DNA of 64,000 nucleotides, from assembly GCF_014117265.1 (NCBI RefSeq), contig NZ_CP059833.1:1891069-1955068 (forward strand). Reading direction: 5' to 3'. Under the pieces are notes generated by a model. The model saw only the letters and a program-made list of their open reading frames with translations. It was not told the DNA's origin and made no database searches. Source of the DNA: Corynebacterium hindlerae (GTDB lineage Bacteria > Actinomycetota > Actinomycetes > Mycobacteriales > Mycobacteriaceae). Positions within the stretch are counted from its first letter, which is position 1. Each line of letters starts with the position of its first letter. Positions 1 through 8,047 of the stretch are shown in pieces. The position numbers and the translations under genes were made by a program.

Positions 1-1
1 T

Positions 2-166
2 GGTGAAGAGAAGAAATGGGCGGAAGAGAAAGAACGCAATGACAAGATTCTCGCCGCGGGATATCACATTCTGCACGTAGGGCGAAAAGAACTAAAAACA
101 ATGGTCCAAGGCGAATCCGAATTCATCCACAAAGTCCGGAAGCTACTACAACGACGCCCTCGATAA
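2..166 (+). CDS. DUF559-type (Vsr-like fold) protein, C-terminal fragment
   Basis: The gene enters from the left edge; only the last 54 codons are visible, ending in TAA at 164-166. The visible part reads as charged helix (KKWAEEKERNDKILAAGYHI), then a beta strand HILHVGRKEL and a final helix. This is the usual end of DUF559 proteins, whose Vsr/restriction-endonuclease-like fold closes with a pattern of R(D/N)..L...GW.VL.V. The complete DUF559 gene at 8040-8945 ends the same way (RDKEIDAYLQENGWRVLRV). Function of this corynebacterial family is unknown; a link to AbiEi-like antitoxins or nucleases is family-level inference. The start is outside the window, so intactness cannot be judged. Confidence 0.6.
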   Translation, partial: GEEKKWAEEKERNDKILAAGYHILHVGRKELKTMVQGESEFIHKVRKLLQRRPR

Positions 167-207
167 ACGCCTAAGCCAAACAACTTGATGATCGGTTAGG
201 GCGTTGA

Positions 208-323
208 CCCCGACATTACGGCCCCGAGATTGGTGGGACAAAGCCTCGAGCCCGACATTACGCCCCCGAGGTCGCCTCAAAAACGCTGCGACGAGCCCGA
301 ACTTCGGGAGGGTAATGTCGGGG
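208..323 (+). repeat. Family A modular repeat, locus 1 (one 42-bp module + 74-bp core)
   Basis: One 42-bp module (208-249) starts with CCCCGACATTACGGCCCCGA and is followed by a 74-bp core (250-323). The core begins CCCGACATTACGCCCCCGAG and ends in the inverted copy GGTAATGTCGGGG; a 13-nt palindrome CCCGAACTTCGGG lies at 296-308. The 12-bp ends are inverted copies of each other, so the transcript would fold into a long hairpin. The locus lies between the 3' ends of the DUF559 fragment (+) and nrdG (-), where it could also act as a two-way terminator. Related copies: 32684-32883, 45281-45589, 50751-50824, 50967-51040. Confidence 0.9.
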
Positions 324-389
324 CCAACGAGGGCAGCCGACCAGCAGCGCCTACGGGCTGCAAATAATGAGGCCAAAGTGGCCGGTGTG

Positions 390-461
390 AAGCCCCAAAC
401 CAAGCCCCAAACCAAGCCCCAAACCACACCCCAAACCAAGCCCCAAACCACACCCCAAGAA
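390..461. repeat. 12-bp tandem repeat, six units
   Basis: Six consecutive 12-bp units of AAGCCCCAAACC or ACACCCCAAACC (order: three AAG, ACA, AAG, ACA; the last unit decays). They end 3 bp beyond the nrdG stop codon at 465-467. The unit is a multiple of three, so both strands stay open and give repetitive spurious reading frames, but no start or homology supports translation. Confidence 0.9.
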
Positions 462-464
462 TCC

Positions 465-1097
465 TCAAGCCACCTGATACCGCCCGTTGGCATCCACTCC
501 GCGGGCTTGTTGCACGACAAGGTGATGCCCGTAGCTGGCGACGCGCTGCTGGAGCAATGGCAATTCGGCTTCCAAGACAGAGCCGGGCCACACCGTGGTG
601 CGTACTTGTAAGGGAACGTCGGCGTCGGTGAGCAGCTCGAGGGACTGCCAGCTTCCGGCTGCAGCTCGTGGGGTGAGCCCAACCTCGGAAGATGAGCCGG
701 GCAGGCATTTCACATCGAGCCCCACCCAGTCGGGTCGGGTGTTTTCCGAGGCCAAGAGCGTGGCGATTGCTTTTGGTCGGTATCCGCTGGTGTGGAGGCC
801 GACGGGGTAGCCACGCGAATGCACGGTAGCTATGAAGGAGCCAAGCCCTGGGTGCATGGTGGGTTCGCCGCCGGAGATGACGAGGGCGTCGATAAGTCCG
901 CGTCGTTGTTCCAGCAAGGACCACGGAAACTTAACGCCTGGCCCGACCTGTTGCAGGGCCGGGTTGTGGCAGTAGTAGCAGGTCAGGGGGCAGCCTTGGG
1001 TGAAGGCTGTGATGGTGAGGTGTCCTGGCCAGTCGGTGGCGGAGAAGGGAATGACTCCGGCGATGGGGAGGTCAGGAGGCGAAGTAGACGCGCTCAT
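465..1097 (-). CDS. nrdG: Anaerobic ribonucleotide reductase-activating protein (radical SAM)
   Basis: Encodes 210 aa. It makes the glycyl radical on NrdD by reductive cleavage of S-adenosylmethionine, using a 4Fe-4S cluster. The radical-SAM cysteines are visible at the N-terminus in GCPLTCYYCHN (CX3CX2C, about residues 35-42), followed by the SAM-contacting glycine stretch VISGGEPTMH. The ATG overlaps the 3' end of nrdD by 26 bp and has a ribosome-binding site (AAGAAGGG) inside nrdD, so the two are translationally coupled. The usual partner arrangement for class III RNR supports the call. A 12-bp tandem repeat begins just after the stop. Confidence 0.93.
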   Translation of the reverse strand: MSASTSPPDLPIAGVIPFSATDWPGHLTITAFTQGCPLTCYYCHNPALQQVGPGVKFPWSLLEQRRGLIDALVISGGEPTMHPGLGSFIATVHSRGYPVGLHTSGYRPKAIATLLASENTRPDWVGLDVKCLPGSSSEVGLTPRAAAGSWQSLELLTDADVPLQVRTTVWPGSVLEAELPLLQQRVASYGHHLVVQQARGVDANGRYQVA

Positions 1098-2823
1098 GGA
1101 ATTCGCCCTTCTTGCCGGTGTTGAAGCTGGCCACCGGGCGGAAGTATCCCATCACGCGGGTCCATACCTCGGTGGGGGAGCCACAGGAACATACCGGGAC
1201 TTCTCCCGCGAGGTAGCCATGCTGCGGGCAGATGGAGTAGGTCGGGGTGATGGTGACATAGGGGAGCGAGAAGTTTGATAGGGCCCGTTTGACCAGGAGC
1301 GCGCATTCCTTGCCGGAGGAAAGGTAGGCGCCCATGTAGAGGTGCAGGACGGTGCCGCCGGTGTATTTGCGTTGCAGCTCGTCTTGGAGCTCTAGCGCCC
1401 GGAATGGGTCCGGGGTGTGGGAGACGGGCAGCTGGGTGGAGTTGGTGTAGTAGGGTTCCTCGGCGGTGCCGGCTTGGATGATTCCTGGGTAGCGCGCAGC
1501 ATCTGCCCTGGCGAAGCGGTAGGTGGCGCCTTCGGCGGGGGTGGCCTCCAGGTTGTAGAGGTGACCGGTGGTTTCTTGTGCTTCGACGAGGAGGGCGCGA
1601 ATGTGGTCGAGGAGCCGCAGCGCGATGTCGGGGTCGGTGGCGATTGTGCCGCCGGTCAGGTTGCGGATCATCTCATTGACGCCGTTGACGCCGATGGTGG
1701 AGAAGTGGTTGTCGAGGCTGGGGAGCCAGCGCGCGGTGTAGGGGTAAAGGCCCTGCTCAAGCAGGCGGGTTACGGTCGCGCGTCGGCGCTCAAGCGTATC
1801 GACGCCCAGCCCCACCAACCTCGTCACCTCAGCGAGGATCTCTCCTTCCGTTTCGCACGTGAACCCGAGCCGAGCGCAGTTGAGGGTCACCACGCCGATC
1901 GATCCGGTTTGCTCCGCGGAACCAAACAGGCCGTTTCCTCGTTTCAGCAGCTCGCGAAGGTCGAGCTGCAGACGGCAGCACATGGAGCGGATGTCACCGG
2001 GGTTCAGCTCCGAATTAATAAAGTTCTGGAAGTAAGGGAGCCCGTACTTCGCGGTCATCGTGAACAGCGCCTGGGCGTTTTCGGAGTCCCAGTCAAAGTC
2101 GCGAGTGATGTTGTACGTCGGGATGGGGAAGGTGAAGGAGCGGCCATCGGCGTCGCCCTCGGACAGTACATCAATGAAGGCGCGGTTAATCAGGTCCATC
2201 TCGGCCTGTAGCTCGCCATAGGTGAAGTCGCATGGCTCGTCGCCGACGATCGGGTAGTCGTCCGCAAGGTCCGCGGGGCAGACCCAGTCCAATGTGACGT
2301 TAGTGAATGGGGTTTGGGTTCCCCAGCGGGACGGCACATTCAGGTTGAAGACGAATTCCTGGATCGCCTGGTGCACCTGCTCGTAGCCCAAGCCGTCGAG
2401 CCGCACGTAAGGCGCGAGGTAGGTGTCAAAGGAGGAGAACGCTTGGGCCCCGGCCCATTCGTTCTGCAAGGTGCCCAAGAAGTTCACCATCTGCCCGAGG
2501 GCGCTGGACAGGTGGCGGGGCGGCTTCGAGGAGATTGCGCCGGGCACCCCACCGAACCCTTCGGTGAGCAGTGCACGCAGGGACCAGCCGGCACAATATC
2601 CACCGAGCATGTCCAGGTCATGGATGTGGATGTCGCCGTCGCGGTGGGCGGCGGCAGCCTCCGGGGTGAAGACGTTGTCGAGCCAGTAATTGGCGATCAT
2701 TTTGCCGCTGGCGTTGAGGATCAACCCGCCGAGGGAGTAGTCCTGGTTGGCGTTCGCGTTGACCCGCCAGTCTTCGCGGCTGAGATATTCGTTGATAGTG
2801 GCGGTGGGGTCAATGACAGTCAT
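1072..2823 (-). CDS. nrdD: Anaerobic (class III) ribonucleoside-triphosphate reductase
   Basis: Encodes 583 aa. It reduces ribonucleotides to deoxyribonucleotides without oxygen, which implies anaerobic or micro-aerobic growth. The glycyl-radical site near the C-terminus is RVMGYFRPV, preceded by the zinc-site cysteines/histidine (CPQHGYL...VCSCG). The N-terminal HIHDLDMLGGYCAGW and internal SMCCRLQLDL match the family. The protein is somewhat shorter than E. coli NrdD (about 710 aa), because the N-terminal ATP-cone regulatory domain is absent; the sequence starts almost directly with the catalytic domain. A TAGGGT hexamer 7 nt before the ATG suggests a leaderless mRNA. First gene of nrdD-nrdG. 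Confidence 0.95.
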   Translation of the reverse strand: MTVIDPTATINEYLSREDWRVNANANQDYSLGGLILNASGKMIANYWLDNVFTPEAAAAHRDGDIHIHDLDMLGGYCAGWSLRALLTEGFGGVPGAISSKPPRHLSSALGQMVNFLGTLQNEWAGAQAFSSFDTYLAPYVRLDGLGYEQVHQAIQEFVFNLNVPSRWGTQTPFTNVTLDWVCPADLADDYPIVGDEPCDFTYGELQAEMDLINRAFIDVLSEGDADGRSFTFPIPTYNITRDFDWDSENAQALFTMTAKYGLPYFQNFINSELNPGDIRSMCCRLQLDLRELLKRGNGLFGSAEQTGSIGVVTLNCARLGFTCETEGEILAEVTRLVGLGVDTLERRRATVTRLLEQGLYPYTARWLPSLDNHFSTIGVNGVNEMIRNLTGGTIATDPDIALRLLDHIRALLVEAQETTGHLYNLEATPAEGATYRFARADAARYPGIIQAGTAEEPYYTNSTQLPVSHTPDPFRALELQDELQRKYTGGTVLHLYMGAYLSSGKECALLVKRALSNFSLPYVTITPTYSICPQHGYLAGEVPVCSCGSPTEVWTRVMGYFRPVASFNTGKKGEFHERVYFAS

Positions 2824-2830
2824 AACCCCA

Positions 2831-2858
2831 ACCCTAGAACTGAATTACATCATTGTAA
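2831..2858 (-). promoter_or_regulatory. nrdD promoter with palindromic operator candidate
   Basis: On the minus strand a -10-like TAGGGT (2831-2836) ends 7 nt before the nrdD ATG. About 8 bp further upstream is the perfect inverted repeat TTACA-TCAT-TGTAA (2845-2858), which would cover the spacer/-35 region. That position fits a repressor site. The motif is not a GlxR (TGTGA-N6-TCACA) or classical FNR site; the regulator is unknown. Confidence 0.45.
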
Positions 2859-2867
2859 CCGTGAGAA

Positions 2868-3284
2868 TTATCGCAGAAACTTTTTGCGCATCGGGGTATG
2901 AGGGATGCCGTCCCAGTCGAATTCCTCGCCCGAGACCTCAAAGCCGAACGCCTCGTACCAGGACACCAGTGGGGTTTGAGCGGTGAGGTGGACCGGGCCG
3001 TCGCAAAGCTGCAGTGCCCTGTGCATGATCTCCTGTGCCAGCCCCGTGCCGCGCGCCTGCTTACCGACGCAGAGCCGCCCCAGGTGCCACACTCCCTCCT
3101 CGGCGTACACGCGGGCATAACCGACCAGCGGGCCGTCGTACGCCAGGATGTGCATCGCGGTGAGGTCAATGCTGTCGATCTCCTGGTAGGGGCAGTGTTG
3201 CTCCACCACGAACACATCGACACGCAATTTCAGAAGCTCCCACACCTGGCGAGGTGTGAGGTCATCAAGCTGGGCGACGAGCAT
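2868..3284 (-). CDS. ElaA-type GNAT acetyltransferase (first paralogue)
   Basis: Encodes 138 aa. The N-terminal half carries the ElaA signature (LLKLRVDVFVVEQHCPYQEID), then the acetyl-CoA pyrophosphate loop VGKQARGTGLAQEIM (Q/RxxGxG/A) and the closing WYEAFGFEVSGEEF. The acetyl acceptor is unknown. Its ATG follows the stop of the upstream paralogue by only 1 bp (TAG-T-ATG), with no clear ribosome-binding site, so it is probably translated by re-initiation. It is about 50% alike by eye to its neighbour at 3286-3753, suggesting tandem duplication. Confidence 0.8.
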   Translation of the reverse strand: MLVAQLDDLTPRQVWELLKLRVDVFVVEQHCPYQEIDSIDLTAMHILAYDGPLVGYARVYAEEGVWHLGRLCVGKQARGTGLAQEIMHRALQLCDGPVHLTAQTPLVSWYEAFGFEVSGEEFDWDGIPHTPMRKKFLR

Positions 3285-3285
3285 A

Positions 3286-3753
3286 CTAGTGCAGTTTCAT
3301 CATCGGGGTGAGCGTGATGTCCGCGAACGGGTACTCCTCGGCGATCTGGCGGAAGCCGAACTTCTCATACCAGCCCACCAACGGAGTGCGGGCGTCCAGC
3401 ACCAGGTCCTTATCCGGGTACGTCTCATCAGCGAAGTTGATGGTGAACTCCATCAGCTTCTTCGCCAGTCCCGTGCCACGCTCGGACTCGGCAACACAGA
3501 CGCGCCCCAGGCGCATGACATCTTTTCCGTCAACTTCACATTCGTACACGCGAATGTTGCCCAGCAGTTCTTCCTTGTTCTCAGAGGACCACACCAGGAT
3601 GTGGCGAGTGGTCGGCAAAGCGTCGATCTCGTCCACTTCTTTGTAGGCGGTGTTTTGCTCTTCCACGAAAATGCCCACGCGCAACTTGTACACCTCGTGT
3701 ACATCGAGAGCGGAGAGGTCCTTGAGCTGCGAAACTTCGAAGTGGTAACTCAT
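3286..3753 (-). CDS. ElaA-type GNAT acetyltransferase (second paralogue)
   Basis: Encodes 155 aa from the chosen ATG (MSYHFEV). Motifs: VYKLRVGIFVEEQNTAYKEVDEID, the CoA loop VAESERGTGLAKKLME, and WYEKFGFRQIAEEYPF. A GTG 27 bp upstream would add nine residues, but the internal ATG has TACACT exactly 7 nt before it, the leaderless pattern repeated across this window. It forms a two-gene operon with the paralogue at 2868-3284. Substrate unknown. Confidence 0.8.
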   Translation of the reverse strand: MSYHFEVSQLKDLSALDVHEVYKLRVGIFVEEQNTAYKEVDEIDALPTTRHILVWSSENKEELLGNIRVYECEVDGKDVMRLGRVCVAESERGTGLAKKLMEFTINFADETYPDKDLVLDARTPLVGWYEKFGFRQIAEEYPFADITLTPMMKLH

Positions 3754-3800
3754 AGGGAAAAGTGTAATGAGGTTAGCCACCTTGACGCGAAAAATAACGC

Positions 3801-3852
3801 AAAAAGTCGGCCAAAACCACAGCGTGAAAAAACTGCATGTGGTTTTGCCGAC
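3801..3852 (-). terminator. Rho-independent terminator downstream of fprA
   Basis: Inverted repeat of GTCGGCCAAAACCAC (3806-3820) with GTGGTTTTGCCGAC (3839-3852), about 14 bp with one bulge. Read on the minus strand it is followed by TTTTTGCG. It lies between the fprA stop and the promoter of the ElaA pair. Confidence 0.8.
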
Positions 3853-3878
3853 GTTAGCTGCAGGTGAAAAGGGGGTGG

Positions 3879-5246
3879 TTAGCTATCCGCAATGTTCTTA
3901 CGGGAATGCTTCACCATCTCGTCCCATTCCACAATCTTCTTCCGCTCGCGGCCCTCGGCTTCGCCCAGCGCCTTCTCGGCGGCATCGAGCTGGTACCAGC
4001 CATCCCAGGTGGTAAATGGGATATTGCGGGAATCCAGGAACGCGGTGACAGCGTCCGGCTCTGGGGATGCAGCCGGGGTCAGCTTGCCGTCCGCGTAGTC
4101 CGCGAGCAGCATGTCGGTGGTTTCCTTAGCATCGGACTTGGTGTTGCCAATCAACCCCACCGGGCCGCGCTTAATCCAGCCGGTGGTGTACAGGCCCGGA
4201 ACGATTTCGCCTTCATGAGTGATGACGTGGCCACCATCGTTACGGATGACATTCTTGGCTGGGTCGAATGGGACCTCGGGCATCTCGTCGGACTTGTAGC
4301 CCACGGCGCGGTAGACCGACTGCACTGGCCATTCGGTAAACTTGCCGGTGCCCTTCACTCCGCCGGAGCCGTCGAGCTCCATGCGCTCCGTCTTGAACGC
4401 AGTCACGCGGCCGTTTTCTCCAATGATCTCCACTGGGGATTCGAAGAAGTGAATGTATAGCTTGTGGGGTGCACCCTTTGGCTCGCGCATGGCGTACCCT
4501 TCCAGGGTCTGGCACACCAGATCCACAGACTTGGAGGCGTGGCGTGCCTCAATGGAGGCTTCGTCGTAGTCGATGTCCTCTGGATCCACGATGACTTCGA
4601 TGGTTGGGGAGTGGTCCAGTTCCTTCAGTTCCAGCGGGGTGAACTTGGCCTGGGCTGGGCCACGGCGACCGAACACGTGAATTTCGGTAGCCTTGTTTTC
4701 CTTCAAGGTTTCGTACACGTTGTCCGGGATTTCGGTGACATGCAGCTCGTCCGCGGTCTTAGCGAGGATACGAGCCACGTCCAGGCCCACGTTGCCCACG
4801 CCGATCACGGCGGTGGAGGTGGCGGACAGATCCCAGGTGCGCTTGAAGTTCGGGTTGCCGTCGTAGAAACCAACGAAGTCGGCGGCGCCGTAAGAACCGT
4901 CGAGGTCAATACCAGGGATGTCAAGGTCTCGGTCCAAGGTGGCGCCGGTGGAGAAGATAATGGCGTCGTAGAATTCACGCAGCTCATCGACGGTCACATC
5001 CTTGCCGATGTTGACGTTACCGAGCAGGCGCAGCTCCTCACGATCCAGCACCCGGTGCAGCGAATTTACGATGCCTTTAATACGTGGGTGGTCCGGGGCG
5101 ACACCATAACGGATGAGACCGAACGGAGCGGGCATGCGCTCGAAGAGGTCGATGCTCACCTCTTGTCCAGACTTCATCAGAATGTCAGAAGCATAGATTC
5201 CGGCTGGGCCGGCGCCGATCACAGCAACACGAAGCGGTCGAGACAT
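3879..5246 (-). CDS. fprA: Ferredoxin/adrenodoxin-type NADP+ reductase
   Basis: Encodes 455 aa, the usual size of the FprA / adrenodoxin reductase family. It passes electrons between NADPH and ferredoxin through FAD. N-terminal FAD site VAVIGAGPAGIYASDIL; NADPH site AVIGVGNVGLDVARIL near residue 150; family block FGLIRYGVAPDHPRIKG; and the C-terminal GWIKRGPVGLIGNTKSDA that contacts both cofactors. Start ATG with AAAGGAT upstream. Transcribed away from pta. In C. glutamicum the homologous fpr2 also lies next to pta-ackA-pknG, which supports the genus assignment. Confidence 0.93.
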   Translation of the reverse strand: MSRPLRVAVIGAGPAGIYASDILMKSGQEVSIDLFERMPAPFGLIRYGVAPDHPRIKGIVNSLHRVLDREELRLLGNVNIGKDVTVDELREFYDAIIFSTGATLDRDLDIPGIDLDGSYGAADFVGFYDGNPNFKRTWDLSATSTAVIGVGNVGLDVARILAKTADELHVTEIPDNVYETLKENKATEIHVFGRRGPAQAKFTPLELKELDHSPTIEVIVDPEDIDYDEASIEARHASKSVDLVCQTLEGYAMREPKGAPHKLYIHFFESPVEIIGENGRVTAFKTERMELDGSGGVKGTGKFTEWPVQSVYRAVGYKSDEMPEVPFDPAKNVIRNDGGHVITHEGEIVPGLYTTGWIKRGPVGLIGNTKSDAKETTDMLLADYADGKLTPAASPEPDAVTAFLDSRNIPFTTWDGWYQLDAAEKALGEAEGRERKKIVEWDEMVKHSRKNIADS

Positions 5247-5434
5247 AGGTGGCTAGCATCCTTTGTTTAGTTCTGGATTTAATTCGACCTGCTAGCATAC
5301 CAAATTTTCGGAGTTTGCTAAAGGTTGCTGAACGGTAAAACGAGTGTCGAAACGCCACACTTTCTGTAAGATTCCGTTGTGAATCACACGGCACTTCATG
5401 ATTGTGCCTTATTCAGTCACTAGAAAGGGATAGC
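5247..5434. promoter_or_regulatory. Divergent fprA / pta promoter region with RamB-like motif
   Basis: A 188-bp AT-rich gap between divergent genes. GGAGTTTGCTAAA (5310-5322) resembles the RamB consensus (AA.AGTTTGCAAA) known to control pta-ackA in C. glutamicum. AAAGGGA just before the ATG at 5435 is the pta ribosome-binding site. The RamB assignment is inference from a short degenerate motif. Confidence 0.3.
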
Positions 5435-6787
5435 ATGACCAACTCAGTCCTGCTCACCTCGGTCGGACGCACTCTCGATGGCTACGATTACGACGCATTG
5501 GCCCAGGCCAACGGAATGCGCGTCCGCCCGCTCGCTGACGGTGTCATGGAGCTCTCTGAGATCCTCGCATCACGCCCGCTTGCCGACGGCCCAGTCCTCC
5601 TCACCGGCACGGGCTCCATTGACTACGACGCAAAAGCCGCCGCAGCACTCGGCGTGGGGATGCTCATTCTCGCTGATGAGCGCACTCCACGCGCGGATCT
5701 ATCCGTGCTGCATGCCCAGGAACTCGGGGCGACGGTGCTCGGGGTATTCAGCGCAGATCAGCCAGTACCAAACCTTGATGTTGCAGTAGAACCCGTCATG
5801 AGTGCGGAAGTGTTTGCGGATTGGCTGCTGGGGCGTGCCCGCGAAGCAGGCTCGCACATCGTGCTTCCGGAAGGCGACGACGATCGCATCCTGGAAGCAG
5901 CCCACTTTTTGCTGGTAGACGACACTGTGAAGCTGACGATTTTGGGTGACCCGGCCGTCGTGAAGGCGCGTGCTAATGAGCTGGGCCTGGACCTATCCAA
6001 GGCCAACCTCGTTGACCACCTGACCTCGCCGCTCGCTGAGGAATTCGCTGCGGATTTCTACGAAATGCGCAAGCACAAGGGCGTCACGGAAGAACAGGCT
6101 CGCGAAACAATGCGAGATATCTCATACTTTGGCACCATGATGGTGCACAAGGGCCTTGCCAACGGCATGGTCTCCGGCGCCAACCACACCACCGCCCACA
6201 CCATCAAGCCATCCTTCCAGATCATCAAGACGGTCCCGGATGCTTCCGTCGTGTCCTCCATCTTCCTCATGGTCATGCGTGGCCGTCTGTGGGCATTCGG
6301 CGACTGCGCCGTGAACCCGAACCCGACCGCCGACCAGCTCGGTGAGATCGCCGTCGTGTCCGCACGCACCGCCTCCCAATTTGGCCTCGACCCGCGCGTG
6401 GCGATGCTGTCCTACTCCACCGGCACGTCGGGTAGCGGCCCGGACGTGGACCGTTGCGCTGCCGCCGTCGCGAAGGCACGCGAGCTCAACCCTGCACTGC
6501 TTGTCGACGGCCCACTGCAGTTCGATGCCGCCGTCGACCCGGGAGTCGCAGCAAAGAAGATGCCAAACTCTGAGGTCGCAGGCCGCGCCAACATCTTCAT
6601 CTTCCCAGACCTCGAGGCCGGCAACATCGGCTACAAGACCGCACAGCGCACTGGGCATGCGCTCGCAGTCGGCCCAATCCTGCAGGGCCTGAACAAGCCG
6701 GTCAATGACCTGTCCCGAGGCGCAACCGTCCCAGACATCATCAACACCGTGGCCATTACGGCCATTCAAGCGGGAGGTGCTCAGTGA
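5435..6787 (+). CDS. pta: Phosphate acetyltransferase
   Basis: Encodes 450 aa. Converts acetyl-CoA and phosphate to acetyl phosphate and CoA, working with AckA in acetate production and uptake. The C-terminal PTA domain shows [37 protein letters not shown] and [13 protein letters not shown]. The N-terminal third is a shortened P-loop/DRTGG-type region, typical of corynebacterial Pta and much shorter than the 714-aa E. coli enzyme. The ATG at 5435 has AAAGGGA at good spacing; an in-frame start 33 bp upstream lacks one. Overlaps ackA by 4 bp. Confidence 0.95.
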   Translation: MTNSVLLTSVGRTLDGYDYDALAQANGMRVRPLADGVMELSEILASRPLADGPVLLTGTGSIDYDAKAAAALGVGMLILADERTPRADLSVLHAQELGATVLGVFSADQPVPNLDVAVEPVMSAEVFADWLLGRAREAGSHIVLPEGDDDRILEAAHFLLVDDTVKLTILGDPAVVKARANELGLDLSKANLVDHLTSPLAEEFAADFYEMRKHKGVTEEQARETMRDISYFGTMMVHKGLANGMVSGANHTTAHTIKPSFQIIKTVPDASVVSSIFLMVMRGRLWAFGDCAVNPNPTADQLGEIAVVSARTASQFGLDPRVAMLSYSTGTSGSGPDVDRCAAAVAKARELNPALLVDGPLQFDAAVDPGVAAKKMPNSEVAGRANIFIFPDLEAGNIGYKTAQRTGHALAVGPILQGLNKPVNDLSRGATVPDIINTVAITAIQAGGAQ

Positions 6788-7974
6788 CGCTAGCCCTCGT
6801 ACTGAACTCTGGATCGTCCTCGATCAAGTTCCAGATCATCGACCCAACCGCCGACGCCACCGCCGACCCCTTCGCCTCTGGCCTAGTGGAGCAGGTGGGT
6901 GAGCCTGTCGGTCGCATCACCATTAAGCATGCTGGCGAGAAGTGGGTCGAGGAGCTGCCGCTTGAAGACCACGGTGTTGGCCTGGGGCGCGTCTTCGAAA
7001 TGCTAGACGAACACGGCATCGGCCCATCCTCCCTCGACATCACCGCTGTCGGTCACCGTGTGGTGCACGGCGGTTTGCTATTCTCCCAGCCCGCCGTCAT
7101 TACCGACGAAATCCTCGGGATGGTTCGCGACCTCATCCCGCTTGCGCCGCTGCACAATCCGGCGAACATCATCGGCATCGAAGTCGCCCGGGAGCTCTTG
7201 CCAGACATTCCGCATGTCGCGGTCTTCGACACCGGCTTCTTCCACTCCCTGCCACCAGCGGCCGCGCTCTACGCCATTAATGCAGAAGTAGCAGGATCCC
7301 AAGGCATTCGTCGATACGGCTTCCACGGCACCAGCCACGAATACGTATCCCAGCAGGTCCCCGACCTCATCGGCCGCGAAGCCGACCACACCCGGCAGAT
7401 TGTGTGTCACCTCGGCAACGGAGCCTCCATTTCCGCAGTTCATAACGGCCACGCTGTAGACACCTCCATGGGCATGACGCCACTCGCCGGCATCGTCATG
7501 GGCACCCGCTCCGGCGACATTGACCCTGGCATCGTCTTCCACTTGCTGCGAAACGGCATGAGCGTAGATGAAGTAGACACCCTCCTCAACAAACAATCTG
7601 GCGTGAAAGGCATCTCCGGAGTCAACGACTTCCGCGAACTGCGCGCCATGATTGAAAACGAGGACCAGGACGCCTGGCTCGCCTACAACATCTACATCCA
7701 CAACCTGCGCAAATACATCGGCGCCTACATGATCGCCCTCGGTCGCGTCGACGCCATTACCTTCACCGCAGGCGTCGGCGAAAACGACTTCCACGTCCGA
7801 GCCGATGCGCTCGCCGACATGGAAGAATTCGGCATCATCATCGCCCCCGAACTCAACGAGATCCGATCCTCCGAACCACGGATCATCTCCGCACCCGAAT
7901 CCAAAGTCAAGATCTGCGTCGTGCCGACCAACGAAGAGCTGGCAATCGCGCGGTACGCCGTGGCTTTGGCGTAG
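6784..7974 (+). CDS. ackA: Acetate kinase
   Basis: Encodes 396 aa, normal family length. Interconverts acetyl phosphate + ADP and acetate + ATP. Starts with GTG overlapping the pta stop (GTGA). Family blocks in order: [12 protein letters not shown] (N-terminal phosphate loop), [50 protein letters not shown] and FTAGVGEND. Second gene of the pta-ackA operon, ending at a palindrome (7989-8047) that probably terminates it. Confidence 0.96.
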   Translation: MTLALVLNSGSSSIKFQIIDPTADATADPFASGLVEQVGEPVGRITIKHAGEKWVEELPLEDHGVGLGRVFEMLDEHGIGPSSLDITAVGHRVVHGGLLFSQPAVITDEILGMVRDLIPLAPLHNPANIIGIEVARELLPDIPHVAVFDTGFFHSLPPAAALYAINAEVAGSQGIRRYGFHGTSHEYVSQQVPDLIGREADHTRQIVCHLGNGASISAVHNGHAVDTSMGMTPLAGIVMGTRSGDIDPGIVFHLLRNGMSVDEVDTLLNKQSGVKGISGVNDFRELRAMIENEDQDAWLAYNIYIHNLRKYIGAYMIALGRVDAITFTAGVGENDFHVRADALADMEEFGIIIAPELNEIRSSEPRIISAPESKVKICVVPTNEELAIARYAVALA

Positions 7975-7988
7975 TGGTTGCTAGGCGG

Positions 7989-8047
7989 AATTTAGCGTAT
8001 GGATGGGACGAAATTCGCAATTTTTGTACCATCCGTACGCTAAATTT
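7989..8047. repeat. 59-bp palindromic repeat, copy 1 (ackA / DUF559 3' ends)
   Basis: Imperfect hairpin with arms AATTTAGCGTATGGATGGGA and TACCATCCGTACGCTAAATT around a short A/T-rich loop. It lies between convergent genes and overlaps the stop codon of the DUF559 gene. A clearly related palindrome sits at the other end of that gene (9010-9069). It probably acts as a bidirectional terminator, but the sequence identity between the copies suggests a repeat family. Confidence 0.8.

Noticed and set aside
204..611. 135-aa plus-strand frame with PQTKPQT repeats
   Set aside because: Spans the family A repeat, the 12-bp tandem array and the antisense of nrdG; the repeat peptide is a by-product of the 12-bp units.
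5378..5388. GlxR site TGTGAATCACA upstream of pta
   Set aside because: The dyad has a 1-bp centre, whereas GlxR sites have the two TGTGA/TCACA halves separated by 6 bp.
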